A stretch of 64,000 nt of DNA from PALSA-612 sp963846915 (GTDB lineage Bacteria > Actinomycetota > Thermoleophilia > Gaiellales > Gaiellaceae): NCBI GenBank assembly GCA_963846915.1, contig CAWJXV010000004.1, positions 496,001 through 560,000 on the forward strand, written 5' to 3'. The notes under the pieces are model-generated. The model was not told the DNA's origin, did not search any database, and saw nothing but the letters and a program-made list of their open reading frames with translations. A program made the position numbers and the translations under genes. This document shows positions 7,595 through 16,082 of the stretch, one piece after another (positions within the stretch are counted from its first letter, which is position 1; every line of letters starts with the position of its first letter).

Positions 7595-9751
7595 ATGGCC
7601 GTCGTCAGCCCGGATCGCTACCTCGAAGGCCTGAACGAGGCCCAGCGCGACGCTGTCCTCCAGACCGAAGGCCCGCTCCTCGTGGTGGCCGGCGCGGGCT
7701 CGGGCAAGACGCGCGTCCTCACCCATCGCGTCGCGCACCTGATCGCCTCCGGCGGCGTGAAGCCGAACGAGATCCTCGCGATCACGTTCACGAACAAGGC
7801 GGCGGGAGAGATGCGGACGCGCCTCGAGGGCCTGCTCGGCGGCGTCGCGCGCGCGATCTGGATCCTCACCTTCCACGCCGCCTGCGGGCGCATGCTCCGC
7901 CGCGAGGCCGAGCGGCTCGGCTACCGGTCGAACTTCACGATCTACGACCAGGCCGACCAGATCCGCCTGACCAAGGCTTGCCTCGAGGAGCTCGAGCGCG
8001 ACCCCAAGCGCTTCGTCCCGCGCGGCATCCACGCGCAGATCTCGAACGCGAAGAACCAGCTCGTCGGCCCGGACGAGTACATGGCGCGCGTCTCGTCGTT
8101 CTACGATCAGACCGTCGCCGAGGTCTACCAGCTCTACCAGCGCCGCCTGCACGGCTCGAACGCGGTCGACTTCGACGACCTGCTGATGCTGACCGTCGAG
8201 GTGCTCGAACGCTTCCCGGAGGCCGCCGCGCGCTGGCGCAAGGCCTTCCGGTACGTCCTCGTCGACGAGTACCAGGACACGAACCACGCCCAGTACCGCC
8301 TGCTGCAGCTGCTGGCGGCCGAGCACGAGAACGTCTGCGCAGTCGGGGACCCGGACCAGAGCATTTATGCGTTCCGCGGCGCCGACATCCGCAACGTCCT
8401 CGAGTTCGAGCGCGACTTTCCCGGGGCGCGGACGATCGCGCTGGAGCAGAACTACCGCTCGACGAACACGATCCTCCGCGCCGCGAACGGGGTCATCGCC
8501 AACAACCGCGAGCGCAAGGAGAAGAATCTGTGGTCCGAGCTCGGCGACGGCGACCCGGTCCGCGTGCTCGAGGTCGAGGACGAGCACGCGGAGGCTCGCT
8601 TCGTCGCGGCCGAGGTCGCGCAGCTGATCGAGGAGGGCTCGACCGGCCGCGAGATCGCCGTCTTCTACCGGACGAACGCGCAGTCCCGCGTGCTCGAGGA
8701 CGTGCTCGTCCGCCAGGGCGTCCCGTACCAGGTGATCGGCGGCCCGCGCTTCTACGAGCGCGCCGAGGTCAAGGACGCGATCGCCTACCTGCAGGCGATC
8801 GACAACCCGGCCGACGCGGTCTCGCTGCTGCGGATCGCCAACCGCCCGCGTCGCGGAATCGGCGATACGACGCTGACACGGCTCCAGCTGTGGGCGGATG
8901 CGAACGGCACGACGCTCCGCGAGGCGCTCGGCCACGCGGAGGAGGCGGGCGTCGGCGGCGCGTCGCTCAGGGCCGTGGGCGGGCTCCGCACGCTGCTGCA
9001 GTCGCTCGAGGCGCAGTCGCAGGAGCTCTCGGTCGCCGAGCTCGTCCAGCGCGTGCTCGAGCAGTCCGGCTACCTCGAGTCGCTGGAGGCGGAGCGGACG
9101 ATCGAGGCGCGCGGCCGGATCGAGAACCTGCAGGAGCTCGCCGGCGTCGCGCTCGAGTACGTCGAGCGATCGGAGGAGCCGAACCTGTCGACCTTCCTGC
9201 AGGAGATCTCGCTCGTCTCCGACCAGGACACGATCCAGGAGGAGCAGAGCCTCGTCACGCTGATGACGCTCCACAACGCGAAGGGCCTCGAGTTCGGCGC
9301 CGTGTTCATGATCGGGATGGAGGAAGGGATCTTCCCGCACATGCGCTCGATCGAGGAGCAGGGGATCGAGGAGGAGCGGCGGCTCGCGTACGTGGGCATG
9401 ACGCGGGCGAAAGAGCGGCTGACGCTGACGCACGCGTCGAACCGCTCGCTCTGGGGCCGGCGAGCGCACAACCTGCCCTCGCGCTTCATCGACGAGCTGC
9501 CGTCGTCCGAGGTCGCTCGGGAGCGTCTGCGCCCGTCGTCATGGTCGGACTACGGCGCCCCGGCCGCGTCCGGGATCCAGCCGCGGTCGGACGTGCCCTC
9601 GCTCTCGACCGGCGACTCCGTTCGCCACGGGACGCTCGGCGAAGGCATCGTCGTCGCGATCGAGGCGGGCGGGATCGTGACCGTGCGCTTCGCGGACGAC
9701 GGCGTCGAGCGGAGGCTGGTGCTCGAGTACGCTCCGCTCGAGCGCGTCTGA
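7595..9751 (+). CDS. pcrA: UvrD/PcrA-type 3'-5' DNA helicase
   Basis: A 718-residue superfamily 1 helicase acting in nucleotide excision repair and removal of RecA or RNA polymerase. Motifs in order: Q-motif LNEAQRDAVLQTEGP, Walker A GAGSGKT (33-39), TFTNKAAGEM, Walker B VDEYQDTN (about 223), GDPDQSIYAFRGAD, QNYRST (about 286), TLHNAKGLEF and YVGMTRAKERL (about 600). The last 50 residues (GDSVRHGTLGEGIVVAIE onward) match the Tudor-like PcrA C-terminal domain that binds RNA polymerase, which supports PcrA rather than Rep. The ATG follows TAGCAT (7582-7587) by 7 nt. Confidence 0.95.
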   Translation: MAVVSPDRYLEGLNEAQRDAVLQTEGPLLVVAGAGSGKTRVLTHRVAHLIASGGVKPNEILAITFTNKAAGEMRTRLEGLLGGVARAIWILTFHAACGRMLRREAERLGYRSNFTIYDQADQIRLTKACLEELERDPKRFVPRGIHAQISNAKNQLVGPDEYMARVSSFYDQTVAEVYQLYQRRLHGSNAVDFDDLLMLTVEVLERFPEAAARWRKAFRYVLVDEYQDTNHAQYRLLQLLAAEHENVCAVGDPDQSIYAFRGADIRNVLEFERDFPGARTIALEQNYRSTNTILRAANGVIANNRERKEKNLWSELGDGDPVRVLEVEDEHAEARFVAAEVAQLIEEGSTGREIAVFYRTNAQSRVLEDVLVRQGVPYQVIGGPRFYERAEVKDAIAYLQAIDNPADAVSLLRIANRPRRGIGDTTLTRLQLWADANGTTLREALGHAEEAGVGGASLRAVGGLRTLLQSLEAQSQELSVAELVQRVLEQSGYLESLEAERTIEARGRIENLQELAGVALEYVERSEEPNLSTFLQEISLVSDQDTIQEEQSLVTLMTLHNAKGLEFGAVFMIGMEEGIFPHMRSIEEQGIEEERRLAYVGMTRAKERLTLTHASNRSLWGRRAHNLPSRFIDELPSSEVARERLRPSSWSDYGAPAASGIQPRSDVPSLSTGDSVRHGTLGEGIVVAIEAGGIVTVRFADDGVERRLVLEYAPLERV

Positions 9752-9765
9752 CTAGGCTACGGCGC

Positions 9766-10980
9766 GTGGCGATCCGCATTCGCACGGTCCGGGACAACGA
9801 GGAGATGGCCGCCGCCCTCGGCGCCATCGGCCACTACTTCGGCTGGGTGCCGACGGCCGAGCAGATCGAGAGCTTCACGACCTATCTGCCGCTCGACCGC
9901 ATGCACGCGGCGTTCGACGACGGCAAGATCTTCGCCGGCGCCGGCGCCTACCCGTTCGAGCTGACCGTGCCGGGCGGTCCGATCACGTGCGCAGGCGTGA
10001 CCGTCGTCGGCGTCCACCCGACGCACCGGCGGCGCGGGGTCCTGCGCAGGCTGATGACCACGCAGCTCGCGGACATTCGCGAGCGCGGCGAGCCGATCGC
10101 AGCGCTCTGGGCCTCCGAGGACACGATCTACGGCCGCTACGGGTACGGTCCCGCGTCGCGGTGCGCCGAGATCCGCCTCCCGCGCGCCTACGCCGACCTG
10201 CGTCCGGGCACGCCTCCGCGCGAGGGGCAGGTGCGCCTCGTCGACCACGACGAGGCGATGAAGACGTTCCCGCGCATCTACGAACGGCTGCGGCGCTCCA
10301 CGCCCGGCTTCGTGCTGCGCACACGCGACTGGTGGGAGAAGCGGACGCTCGACGACACACAGGAGTGGCGGAGAGCAGGCGCCGGCCCGCTCAACCGCGC
10401 GCTGCTCGAGCTCGACGGCAGGCCCGTCGGCTACGCGCTCTACCGGATCGCGCAGCACCCGACCGAGTTCAAGCGCACGCTGCGGGTGCAAGAGGCGCTC
10501 GGCCTCGACGCGCGAGCGACTCGCGAGCTCTGGCGTTTCCTGCTCGGCGTCGACTGGATGGAGGACGTCGAGGCTCGCCTGCTCCCGCTCGATCACCCGA
10601 TCTGGCAGCTCGTCGCCCGGCCGCGGTTGCTCGGGATGCACGTCTGGGACGGGCTCTGGGTCCGGCCGGTCGACGTGGGCGCGACGCTGAACGGCCGCAC
10701 GTACCACGACGGCCGCGCGACGCTCGAGATCGTCTCCGACCCGCTGTTCGAGGACAACGTCGGCTGCTGGACGATCGCCGACGGCCGCGCCCGCCGCTCG
10801 AGCCGCCGGCCCGACGTGCGCCTCGACGTCCAGGGCCTCGGCTCCGTCTACCTGGGCGGCTTCACGTTCGCGGAGCTCGCCCGCGGCGGCCGGATCGAGG
10901 AGGTCGCAAGAGGCGGCATCGCCCGCGCCGATGCGGTCTTCGACACGGACACCCAGCCCTGGTGTCCCGAGATCTTCTAG
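9766..10980 (+). CDS. Eis-like GNAT N-acetyltransferase
   Basis: A 404-residue protein with the Eis layout: a tandem GNAT fold followed by an SCP2-like C-terminal domain. The acetyl-CoA site is visible as VVGVHPTHRRRGVLRRLM (about residues 80-97) and the second fold begins near LNRALLELDGRPVGYALYR. Mycobacterial Eis acetylates aminoglycosides and protein lysines; the substrate here is unknown. The GTG start lies 7 nt after TAGGCT (9753-9758), pointing to a leaderless transcript separate from pcrA, which ends 14 nt upstream. Confidence 0.85.
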   Translation: MAIRIRTVRDNEEMAAALGAIGHYFGWVPTAEQIESFTTYLPLDRMHAAFDDGKIFAGAGAYPFELTVPGGPITCAGVTVVGVHPTHRRRGVLRRLMTTQLADIRERGEPIAALWASEDTIYGRYGYGPASRCAEIRLPRAYADLRPGTPPREGQVRLVDHDEAMKTFPRIYERLRRSTPGFVLRTRDWWEKRTLDDTQEWRRAGAGPLNRALLELDGRPVGYALYRIAQHPTEFKRTLRVQEALGLDARATRELWRFLLGVDWMEDVEARLLPLDHPIWQLVARPRLLGMHVWDGLWVRPVDVGATLNGRTYHDGRATLEIVSDPLFEDNVGCWTIADGRARRSSRRPDVRLDVQGLGSVYLGGFTFAELARGGRIEEVARGGIARADAVFDTDTQPWCPEIF

Positions 10981-11009
10981 GTGACCGCTAGCTAGAATCG
11001 TCCCGACCG

Positions 11010-11104
11010 GGGCGGTTAGCTCAGTTGGGAGAGCACCAGCTCGACAAGCTGGGGGTCACTGGTTCGCAAGCTGGGGGTCACTGGTTCGAGCCCAGTACCG
11101 CCCA
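11010..11104 (+). tRNA. tRNA-Val (GAC) with a 22-nt internal tandem duplication
   Basis: Acceptor strands GGGCGGT (11010-11016) and ACCGCCC (11097-11103) pair over 7 bp, followed by discriminator A. The D arm (GCTC/GAGC), anticodon stem CCAGC/GCTGG with loop TCGACAA (anticodon GAC) and T arm ACTGG/CCAGT are all present. A perfect direct repeat of 22 nt (11045-11066 and 11067-11088) runs from the 3' side of the anticodon loop into the T loop, so the gene is 95 nt instead of 73. Removing one copy restores a normal cloverleaf. Position 33 is C instead of the near-universal U. TAGAAT (10993-10998) is a good -10 element. Whether the gene makes functional tRNA is doubtful. Confidence 0.8.
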
Positions 11105-11158
11105 TTCGCTTCATGTCGAAGTACCAACGAAACGTCTGCGAACCGGCATGTAACGGTG

Positions 11159-11178
11159 CACCGACCGCTCCGTCGGTG
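11159..11178 (+). terminator. Hairpin downstream of the tRNA gene
   Basis: CACCGAC and GTCGGTG form a perfect 7-bp stem around a 6-nt loop. No U-tract follows, so it would be a weak or processing-type terminator for the tRNA transcript, lying between it and the convergent cyclase gene. Confidence 0.4.
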
Positions 11179-11211
11179 GAACGGGGCATCGAACCGCCTC
11201 GTTCCCGGCGG

Positions 11212-12906
11212 CTAGGGGGAGTCGAGTGCGACCCAGACGCGGCCGTGACCGACGGCGACGCCGCTGCCGACTGCTCCGTTTGGGCAGCACTCCTGGTGGC
11301 GGAGCGGGATGGTGCCGGCTATCTGGCCGGTCGTCGGGTCGACGTGGGCGAGTCGAGTCGCCTGGTCCTTACCAACGAAGACCCAGACGCCGCTTGCCGG
11401 GTCGACGGCGATCCCCCCTCCCGAGGCGCCGAGGACCGTCTGGCTCATGATCTGGCCGCTGACGGGGTCGAGCCGCTTCAGGAGCGAGACCTGGTGGATG
11501 TTGGTGGTACTCACCGTCCTCCAGGTGCCGAGCCAGTCATAGCCGAAACCGGAGGCCCAGTTTCCTGACCCGAACGTCTGGGTGTAGATGCTGGTTGCGT
11601 CCGTGGCGATCGGCGTGTAGGACCGGGAGCCGAGGTCGACGGTTCCGATCGAGTAGTCGACGTTGCGGATCGCGAGCAGTTGGCCTCCGCCGTAGCGGAG
11701 GCCGTAGCAGGTGACGCCCGGCGGGTATCCCGTGGCCGCCGGCAGCCGCAGCTTGCGAAGAACGTTCCCGCTTGCGGCGTCGAGCACGGCGACGTCCTGC
11801 CCCTCGGATACCCAGACGCTCTTGCGGTCGCCGGTGACGAACGTGAAACACGCCCCTTGGTACCCGACGGGCGGTTTCCAGAGCGCGATCTTCGTGGCGC
11901 CGTCGCTGCTGATCTCGTCGACGCCGCCGGGGGTGCCCACCCATTCCGTGCCGCCGGAGGCGTACTGGCTGTCAGGGTTACCGTCGACCCCTACCGTCTC
12001 GAGGACCCGGAGCGTGCTCGGATCGATCTCGGTCGCCGTTTTTGCTGACCCGTTCAGCACCCAGACCTTGTCGCCTCCCGCGTCGACATCAGTAGGGCTG
12101 AACGACAGTGGCACGTCGCCGACCGCTTTGCCCGATTTCGGGTCGATTACGGCGATCGAGTTCGCGGCCAGCCGCACCGGCTTCGCCGAAGCGGAACCGG
12201 TTGCCAGAAGCACACCCGCCGCCGCAGCGCCGGCGACGGCCAGAGCAGCCACGAGCAACCCAACACGCGCGCGACGGTTACGGCCCTGCGGCAGCGTCTT
12301 CGGTGGAGGAAAACGGTCGTCGAGACCCGCGGCGACCAACTGATAGAGGCGCACCGGCTCGTCGATGTCCTTCAGCCGGTGGACACCCAGGTCACGAAGC
12401 GAAACCCCCGCCGGCAGGTCGTCCGACACGAGCGCACGAGCCGTCTCCGACACCAGGACCTGGCCACCGCGCGCCGCTGCACCGATCCGAGCAGCCCGAT
12501 GCACGCCGATACCCACATACCGCTCCTCGCCTGCCTTCGGCTCACCGCTGTGCAACCCCATCCGAACCCGCACACGCACCTGCTCGGGCCACTCGTGCAA
12601 TGCCAGCTCACGCTGTGCCTCGATCGCCGCCGACACACCCTCCCGAGCCGACCGGAACGCGCAGAACAACGAATCGCCCTGCGTATCCACCACCTGACCG
12701 CCATGCGCCGCGACCGCCGCGCGCAACACCCCCGCCTGCTCTGCCAACACGCTCTCGTACCGGTCCCGGCCAAGCCGCTTGAGCAGCTCGGTGGACCCCT
12801 CCATGTCGGTGAACAGGAAGGTGACCGTGCCGCTCGGGAGCCTGCCAGCAGGGGCCACGAGCGGTTTGTACCACGCGCCGCTTGCTGAAGCTATCGCCTC
12901 GTCCAC
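11212..12906 (-). CDS. Class III adenylate/guanylate cyclase with membrane anchor and beta-propeller
   Basis: A 564-residue protein in three parts. Residues about 25-195 form a class III cyclase domain: VTFLFTDMEGSTELLKRL carries the first metal Asp and VVDTQGDSLFCAF the second. A single membrane helix follows (VGLLVAALAVAGAAAAGVLLA, about 233-253). The extracytoplasmic C-terminus (about 270-564) is a YncE/NHL-like propeller with repeats such as SIAVIDPKSGKAVGDVP and LAHVDPTTGQIAGTIPL. The plan suggests a receptor whose outer propeller senses something and alters cyclic nucleotide synthesis. The start could also be the GTG near 12864, since the domain begins only around residue 24. Confidence 0.82.
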   Translation of the reverse strand: MDEAIASASGAWYKPLVAPAGRLPSGTVTFLFTDMEGSTELLKRLGRDRYESVLAEQAGVLRAAVAAHGGQVVDTQGDSLFCAFRSAREGVSAAIEAQRELALHEWPEQVRVRVRMGLHSGEPKAGEERYVGIGVHRAARIGAAARGGQVLVSETARALVSDDLPAGVSLRDLGVHRLKDIDEPVRLYQLVAAGLDDRFPPPKTLPQGRNRRARVGLLVAALAVAGAAAAGVLLATGSASAKPVRLAANSIAVIDPKSGKAVGDVPLSFSPTDVDAGGDKVWVLNGSAKTATEIDPSTLRVLETVGVDGNPDSQYASGGTEWVGTPGGVDEISSDGATKIALWKPPVGYQGACFTFVTGDRKSVWVSEGQDVAVLDAASGNVLRKLRLPAATGYPPGVTCYGLRYGGGQLLAIRNVDYSIGTVDLGSRSYTPIATDATSIYTQTFGSGNWASGFGYDWLGTWRTVSTTNIHQVSLLKRLDPVSGQIMSQTVLGASGGGIAVDPASGVWVFVGKDQATRLAHVDPTTGQIAGTIPLRHQECCPNGAVGSGVAVGHGRVWVALDSP

Positions 12907-13085
12907 ACCCTGCTCTCGGCATCCCCGCCAGCCTGTTCCTGATTACGATTGTGCGCGGCCGGCTCGTATGGGACCGGGCGCTGCGTCGAGAGCGTCATCC
13001 GCACGGGGCGATGCGTCGGTGGCTCTTCGTGGCCACAGCTCAGTTCGTCGCCTGCCGAGTCGAGAGCGAAACCGAGAGGAGACCC

Positions 13086-13592
13086 ATGGCATCCGAGAGC
13101 GACACACCTGTCGACCTCTACATCGTGACCTACTCCGGCCGGGAAGGAGCCCAGGCCGATTGGGCCGATATCAAGCGCATGGCCAAGGACAAAGTGCTCG
13201 CGTTCAAAGCGCTCGTTCTGGTCAGCCGAGACACGGACGGGAAGATCGACATCGACGACGACGCCCACTCGACGGGCGGGGCGACGGCGGTCGGTACGGT
13301 CGGCGGCCTGCTCGTGGGCGTGATCTTCCCACCCTCGCTTCTTGCGGCGGGGCTGGTCGGTGCCGGCATCGGTGCCGGAGTGGGCGGGCTCCGCTCACAC
13401 GCGGAAAAGCGGGAGATCAAGGCTGAGATCGAGGACGACCTTCCACCCGGTAGCTCCGCGATCGTGGGGTTGTTCGACGCGAGGTGGGCGGCCGACATCT
13501 TCGAGAAGTCGCTGCCGCAGGCCGACAAGGTGATCAAGCACGAGGTCGACCGGGAGAGCGCCGAACTCGTGAAGGCCCCGGCGAGCGCCTAG
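13086..13592 (+). CDS. DUF1269 family protein
   Basis: A 168-residue protein with the DUF1269 pattern: an N-terminal alpha/beta part (VDLYIVTYSGREGAQADW), a glycine-rich amphipathic membrane hairpin (GTVGGLLVGVIFPPSLLAAG onward, about residues 68-100) and a C-terminal part with DLPPGSSAIVGLFD. Such proteins are thought to associate with membranes; their function is unknown. The start ATG has the site GAGGAG 5 nt upstream. The stop TAG shares the palindrome CTAG (13589-13592) with the stop of the convergent gene. Confidence 0.78.
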   Translation: MASESDTPVDLYIVTYSGREGAQADWADIKRMAKDKVLAFKALVLVSRDTDGKIDIDDDAHSTGGATAVGTVGGLLVGVIFPPSLLAAGLVGAGIGAGVGGLRSHAEKREIKAEIEDDLPPGSSAIVGLFDARWAADIFEKSLPQADKVIKHEVDRESAELVKAPASA

Positions 13593-14254
13593 GTCGTTAC
13601 ACCGATCAGGCCTCGGACGATGAAGACGAGGCCGATCGCTGCGATGACGGCCGAGACGACGCCCGTGTTGTTTCGGGTCAACCAGGAGCGCATTCCGGCG
13701 AGGCGCTCTTGCGCCCGCGCCCGGTTGGTGTAGTAGACGATGAGGATCGCCGCGACGCCGAGCGTGGCCAGCAGCGCATAGAACAGATATGCGAGGACCG
13801 CGCTGGAGCGGCTCAGGCTGGCATCGGCGACGGCAATCGCAGCGGCGACGACGAAGACGAGGTTCACCCAGAACATCCCGAAGCCAAACGCAACGATCGG
13901 CCGCATCCGGTCGAGCGTTCTCAGCCACTTCGGCTCGGAAGCGCTCGGCTCGGCCACGACCCGCCGAGTCCATCTCCGTGCAGCCAGGGCGAGGAGCAGG
14001 ACACCGAGCGCGAACTGGACGCCGAGCATCGCGTTCGCAGCCGACGCGCCGGGCTTCGAGTGCGCACCCCTGTACAGCCCGATGATCAGGCCGCCAACGA
14101 GAAGGATCGAGACGACCCAGCCGGCGACGAACGCGATCGCGCCACGCGGACCCGACTTCGCGCTGAGCAAGACGATCACGGCCACGATCCCCCACGGGGT
14201 GACAGACGTCAGCAGCCCGAGTGCCAGAAGCTGGAGGAACAGCTGCTCACTCAC
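13589..14254 (-). CDS. GAP/Sap family membrane transporter (LysE-like)
   Basis: A 221-residue protein with six hydrophobic segments, beginning LALGLLTSVTPWGIVAVIVL and ending VVSAVIAAIGLVFIVRGLIG. The spacing and the cytoplasmic basic region around residues 90-115 fit the GAP (Sap, sulfolipid-1-addressing protein) family of small LysE-like exporters. The GTG at 14254 is the start; TAGGGT occurs about 40 nt upstream on this strand. The gene converges on the DUF1269 gene and their stop codons overlap by two bases. The substrate is unknown. Confidence 0.72.
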   Translation of the reverse strand: MSEQLFLQLLALGLLTSVTPWGIVAVIVLLSAKSGPRGAIAFVAGWVVSILLVGGLIIGLYRGAHSKPGASAANAMLGVQFALGVLLLALAARRWTRRVVAEPSASEPKWLRTLDRMRPIVAFGFGMFWVNLVFVVAAAIAVADASLSRSSAVLAYLFYALLATLGVAAILIVYYTNRARAQERLAGMRSWLTRNNTGVVSAVIAAIGLVFIVRGLIGVTT

Positions 14255-14374
14255 CGGCTGCCCCGCTGTTTGGCCCAGAAGCCAACGTGCCGTACCCTAG
14301 AAAGAGGCTCAGCCGGCATCAGGCCAGTCAGGCCCATTCGCGCGTTGTCACGACTACGCCGCCCCAAGGTTTCG

Positions 14375-15392
14375 ATGCAATCGCGACTCCGTCTCACGCG
14401 GCCGCAGATCCTGGCGTTCCGACGGCGGGTGGGTGGGCTCGAGGAGCGGATGCCGGCGGGCTCGGAGTCGTTACAGCGGGCGGCGTGGGCGGGCCTGCAG
14501 GACAGCATGCCGAGGGCCGCGCTGCTGTCGTTGCACGCGCGGGTCGACGGGGTCGAGGCGTCGACGTGGGAGGATCCTTCGCTGGCCCAGCTGTGGGGGC
14601 CCCGTTACAGCACCTATGTCGTCGCCAAATGCGACTTCGCGTTGTTCTCGCTGGGGAGGCTTCCGGACGATGCGAAGGGTCGCCTGCGGGCTGAGGGGAT
14701 GGCGGAGCGGGTGCGCGGGTATCTCGATGGCCGGCGCATGACGGACAGGGAGGTTGCGGGCGCGCTCGGTGTCGGCAACGCGATCAGGTACGCGGCGACG
14801 ACGGGGACGGTCGCGATCCGCTGGGAGGGTGCGCGGGCGCCGATCGTGTGGACGGTCGTCGCTGCCGAGCATCGATCCGGCGGAAGCGTGTCGCGAGCTC
14901 GCTCGGCGCTATCTCCACGTCTTCGGGCCGGCCAGGGCTGACGGGTTCGCCCGCTGGGCGGGGATCTCGCGGCGCTCGGCGGCGGCTGCGTTCGCCTCGC
15001 TCGGGGGGTCGTTGTTGGCGGTCCGATCGCCACTCGGTGACGAATGGCTGCTCGCAGACGACGAGCCGGCGATGCGCGCCGGCGAAACGGCCGCTGCGCC
15101 CGCGCGGCTGCTGCCGAGCGGCGATGCCTACTTCCTGCTCCACGGAGCAGAGCGGGAGCTGCTCGTCCCCCGGGCGGATCAGCGGGAGCGGCTCTGGACG
15201 TCTCGCGTGTGGCCGGGTGCGCTCCTCGTCGAGGGCGAGATCCGCGGAACCTGGAGACGGTCGCAGCACGCCGTGCGGATCGACGCCTGGGCACGCCTGT
15301 CGCGCCAGAGGCGCGACGCCGTCGAGGCCGAGGCCGGCGCCCTCCCCCTTCCAGGCCTCGACCGGCCCATCGAGGTGGTCTGGAACACATGA
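14375..15392 (+). CDS. Winged-helix AlkZ-like DNA glycosylase family protein, frameshifted
   Basis: The first frame gives a typical N-terminus for the AlkZ/YcaQ winged-helix family (LTRPQILAFRRRVGGLEERM, AGLQDSMPRAALLSLHARV, QLWGPRYSTYVVAKCDFALF). At about 14861 the frame breaks; skipping one G in GTCGTCGCTGCC continues with LPSIDPAEACRELARRYLHV, FARWAGIS and a C-terminal ending RPIEVVWNT at 15392. The length of 1018 nt equals a whole number of codons plus one, which fits a single inserted base. Members of this family unhook DNA crosslinks or excise alkylated bases; this is an actinobacterial paralog type whose activity is not established. Confidence 0.72.
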
Positions 15393-15470
15393 GCGCCTGC
15401 CCTCGGGTCGCCGACCTGGAGTCCAAGACCGGCGTGTCCTCGAGGATCGATGTGGTATGAGAGGGATGTC

Positions 15471-15881
15471 GTGAAGGAGAGCGCTCCGCAGAACCCCGAG
15501 TCCGCGTCCGAGCAGATCGACGCGAGGATCAGGGAGCTGGGCGACTGGCGGGGTGAGATGCTCTCCCGGCTCCGCGCTCTCGTCAAGCTGGCCGACCCCG
15601 AGGTGGTCGAGGAGTGGAAGTGGGCGAAGGCGACGAGTCCGGGGACTCCCGTGTGGTCTCACGACGGGATCATCTGCACGGGCGAGACCTACAAGAGCGT
15701 CGTGAAGATGACCTTCGCCAAGGGCGCGTCACTGGAAGACCCCTCGGGCCTGTTCAACTCGAGCCTGGAAGGCAACGTCAGGCGCGCCATCGATTTTCAC
15801 GAAGGCGACAGGATCGACGAGAAGGCTCTCGAGGCTCTCGTTCGCGCCGCCGTTGCCCTGAACACATCAAGGAGTGCCTAG
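15471..15881 (+). CDS. DUF1801 (YdhG-like) domain protein
   Basis: A 136-residue protein with the DUF1801 motifs: IDARIRELGDWRGEMLSRLR (helix), PEVVEEWKWAKATSPGTPVW, ICTGETYKSVVKMTFAKGAS and an end ALEALVRAAVALN. Proteins of this fold (YdhG/YjbR-like) are small and cytoplasmic and of unknown activity. The GTG at 15471 is chosen for its AGAGGG site; an in-frame ATG at 15450 is the alternative. A Rho-independent terminator follows 40 nt downstream. Confidence 0.75.
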   Translation: MKESAPQNPESASEQIDARIRELGDWRGEMLSRLRALVKLADPEVVEEWKWAKATSPGTPVWSHDGIICTGETYKSVVKMTFAKGASLEDPSGLFNSSLEGNVRRAIDFHEGDRIDEKALEALVRAAVALNTSRSA

Positions 15882-15921
15882 ACGTCTATGCGGCAAACGG
15901 GGCATGTGAGGACCACTTCAG

Positions 15922-15949
15922 AACCCGCTGGAAACGGCGGGTTTTGTCT
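15922..15949 (+). terminator. Rho-independent terminator after the DUF1801 gene
   Basis: AACCCGC (15922-15928) and GCGGGTT (15937-15943) form a 7-bp stem with an 8-nt loop, continuing directly into TTTTGTCT. This is the clearest classical terminator in the window. Confidence 0.82.
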
Positions 15950-16082
15950 AGCGCCGATGGGCAGTCTTGCGGGCGTCCGGCGGCGCGGCTCGGGCTCAGG
16001 GTGGGCTGCTGCGTCTGGCCGGCGTTCGCGTTCTGCGTTGTACGCTCGGGCGCGCGACTCGCGCTCGCTCTTGGAGTAGGAG

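Noticed and set aside
7334..9469. Minus-strand ORF of 711 codons opposite pcrA
   Set aside because: Antisense shadow of the helicase gene; low-complexity composition and no family pattern. The same holds for 4553-5848, 18660-20510, 36137-37924 and 40609-42675.
11010..11104. tRNA gene as an attachment site of an integrated element
   Set aside because: The duplication is internal and in direct tandem; no integrase, excisionase or second distant copy of the tRNA 3' end was seen.
12882..13085. N-terminal extension of the DUF1269 protein
   Set aside because: The in-frame upstream part is not protein-like and the ATG at 13086 has a good Shine-Dalgarno, so the shorter form was used.
13484..14941. 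Plus-strand ORF of 485 codons across 13.5-14.9 kb
   Set aside because: The first two thirds are antisense to the GAP-family gene and low in complexity; only the part from 14375 is a real gene.
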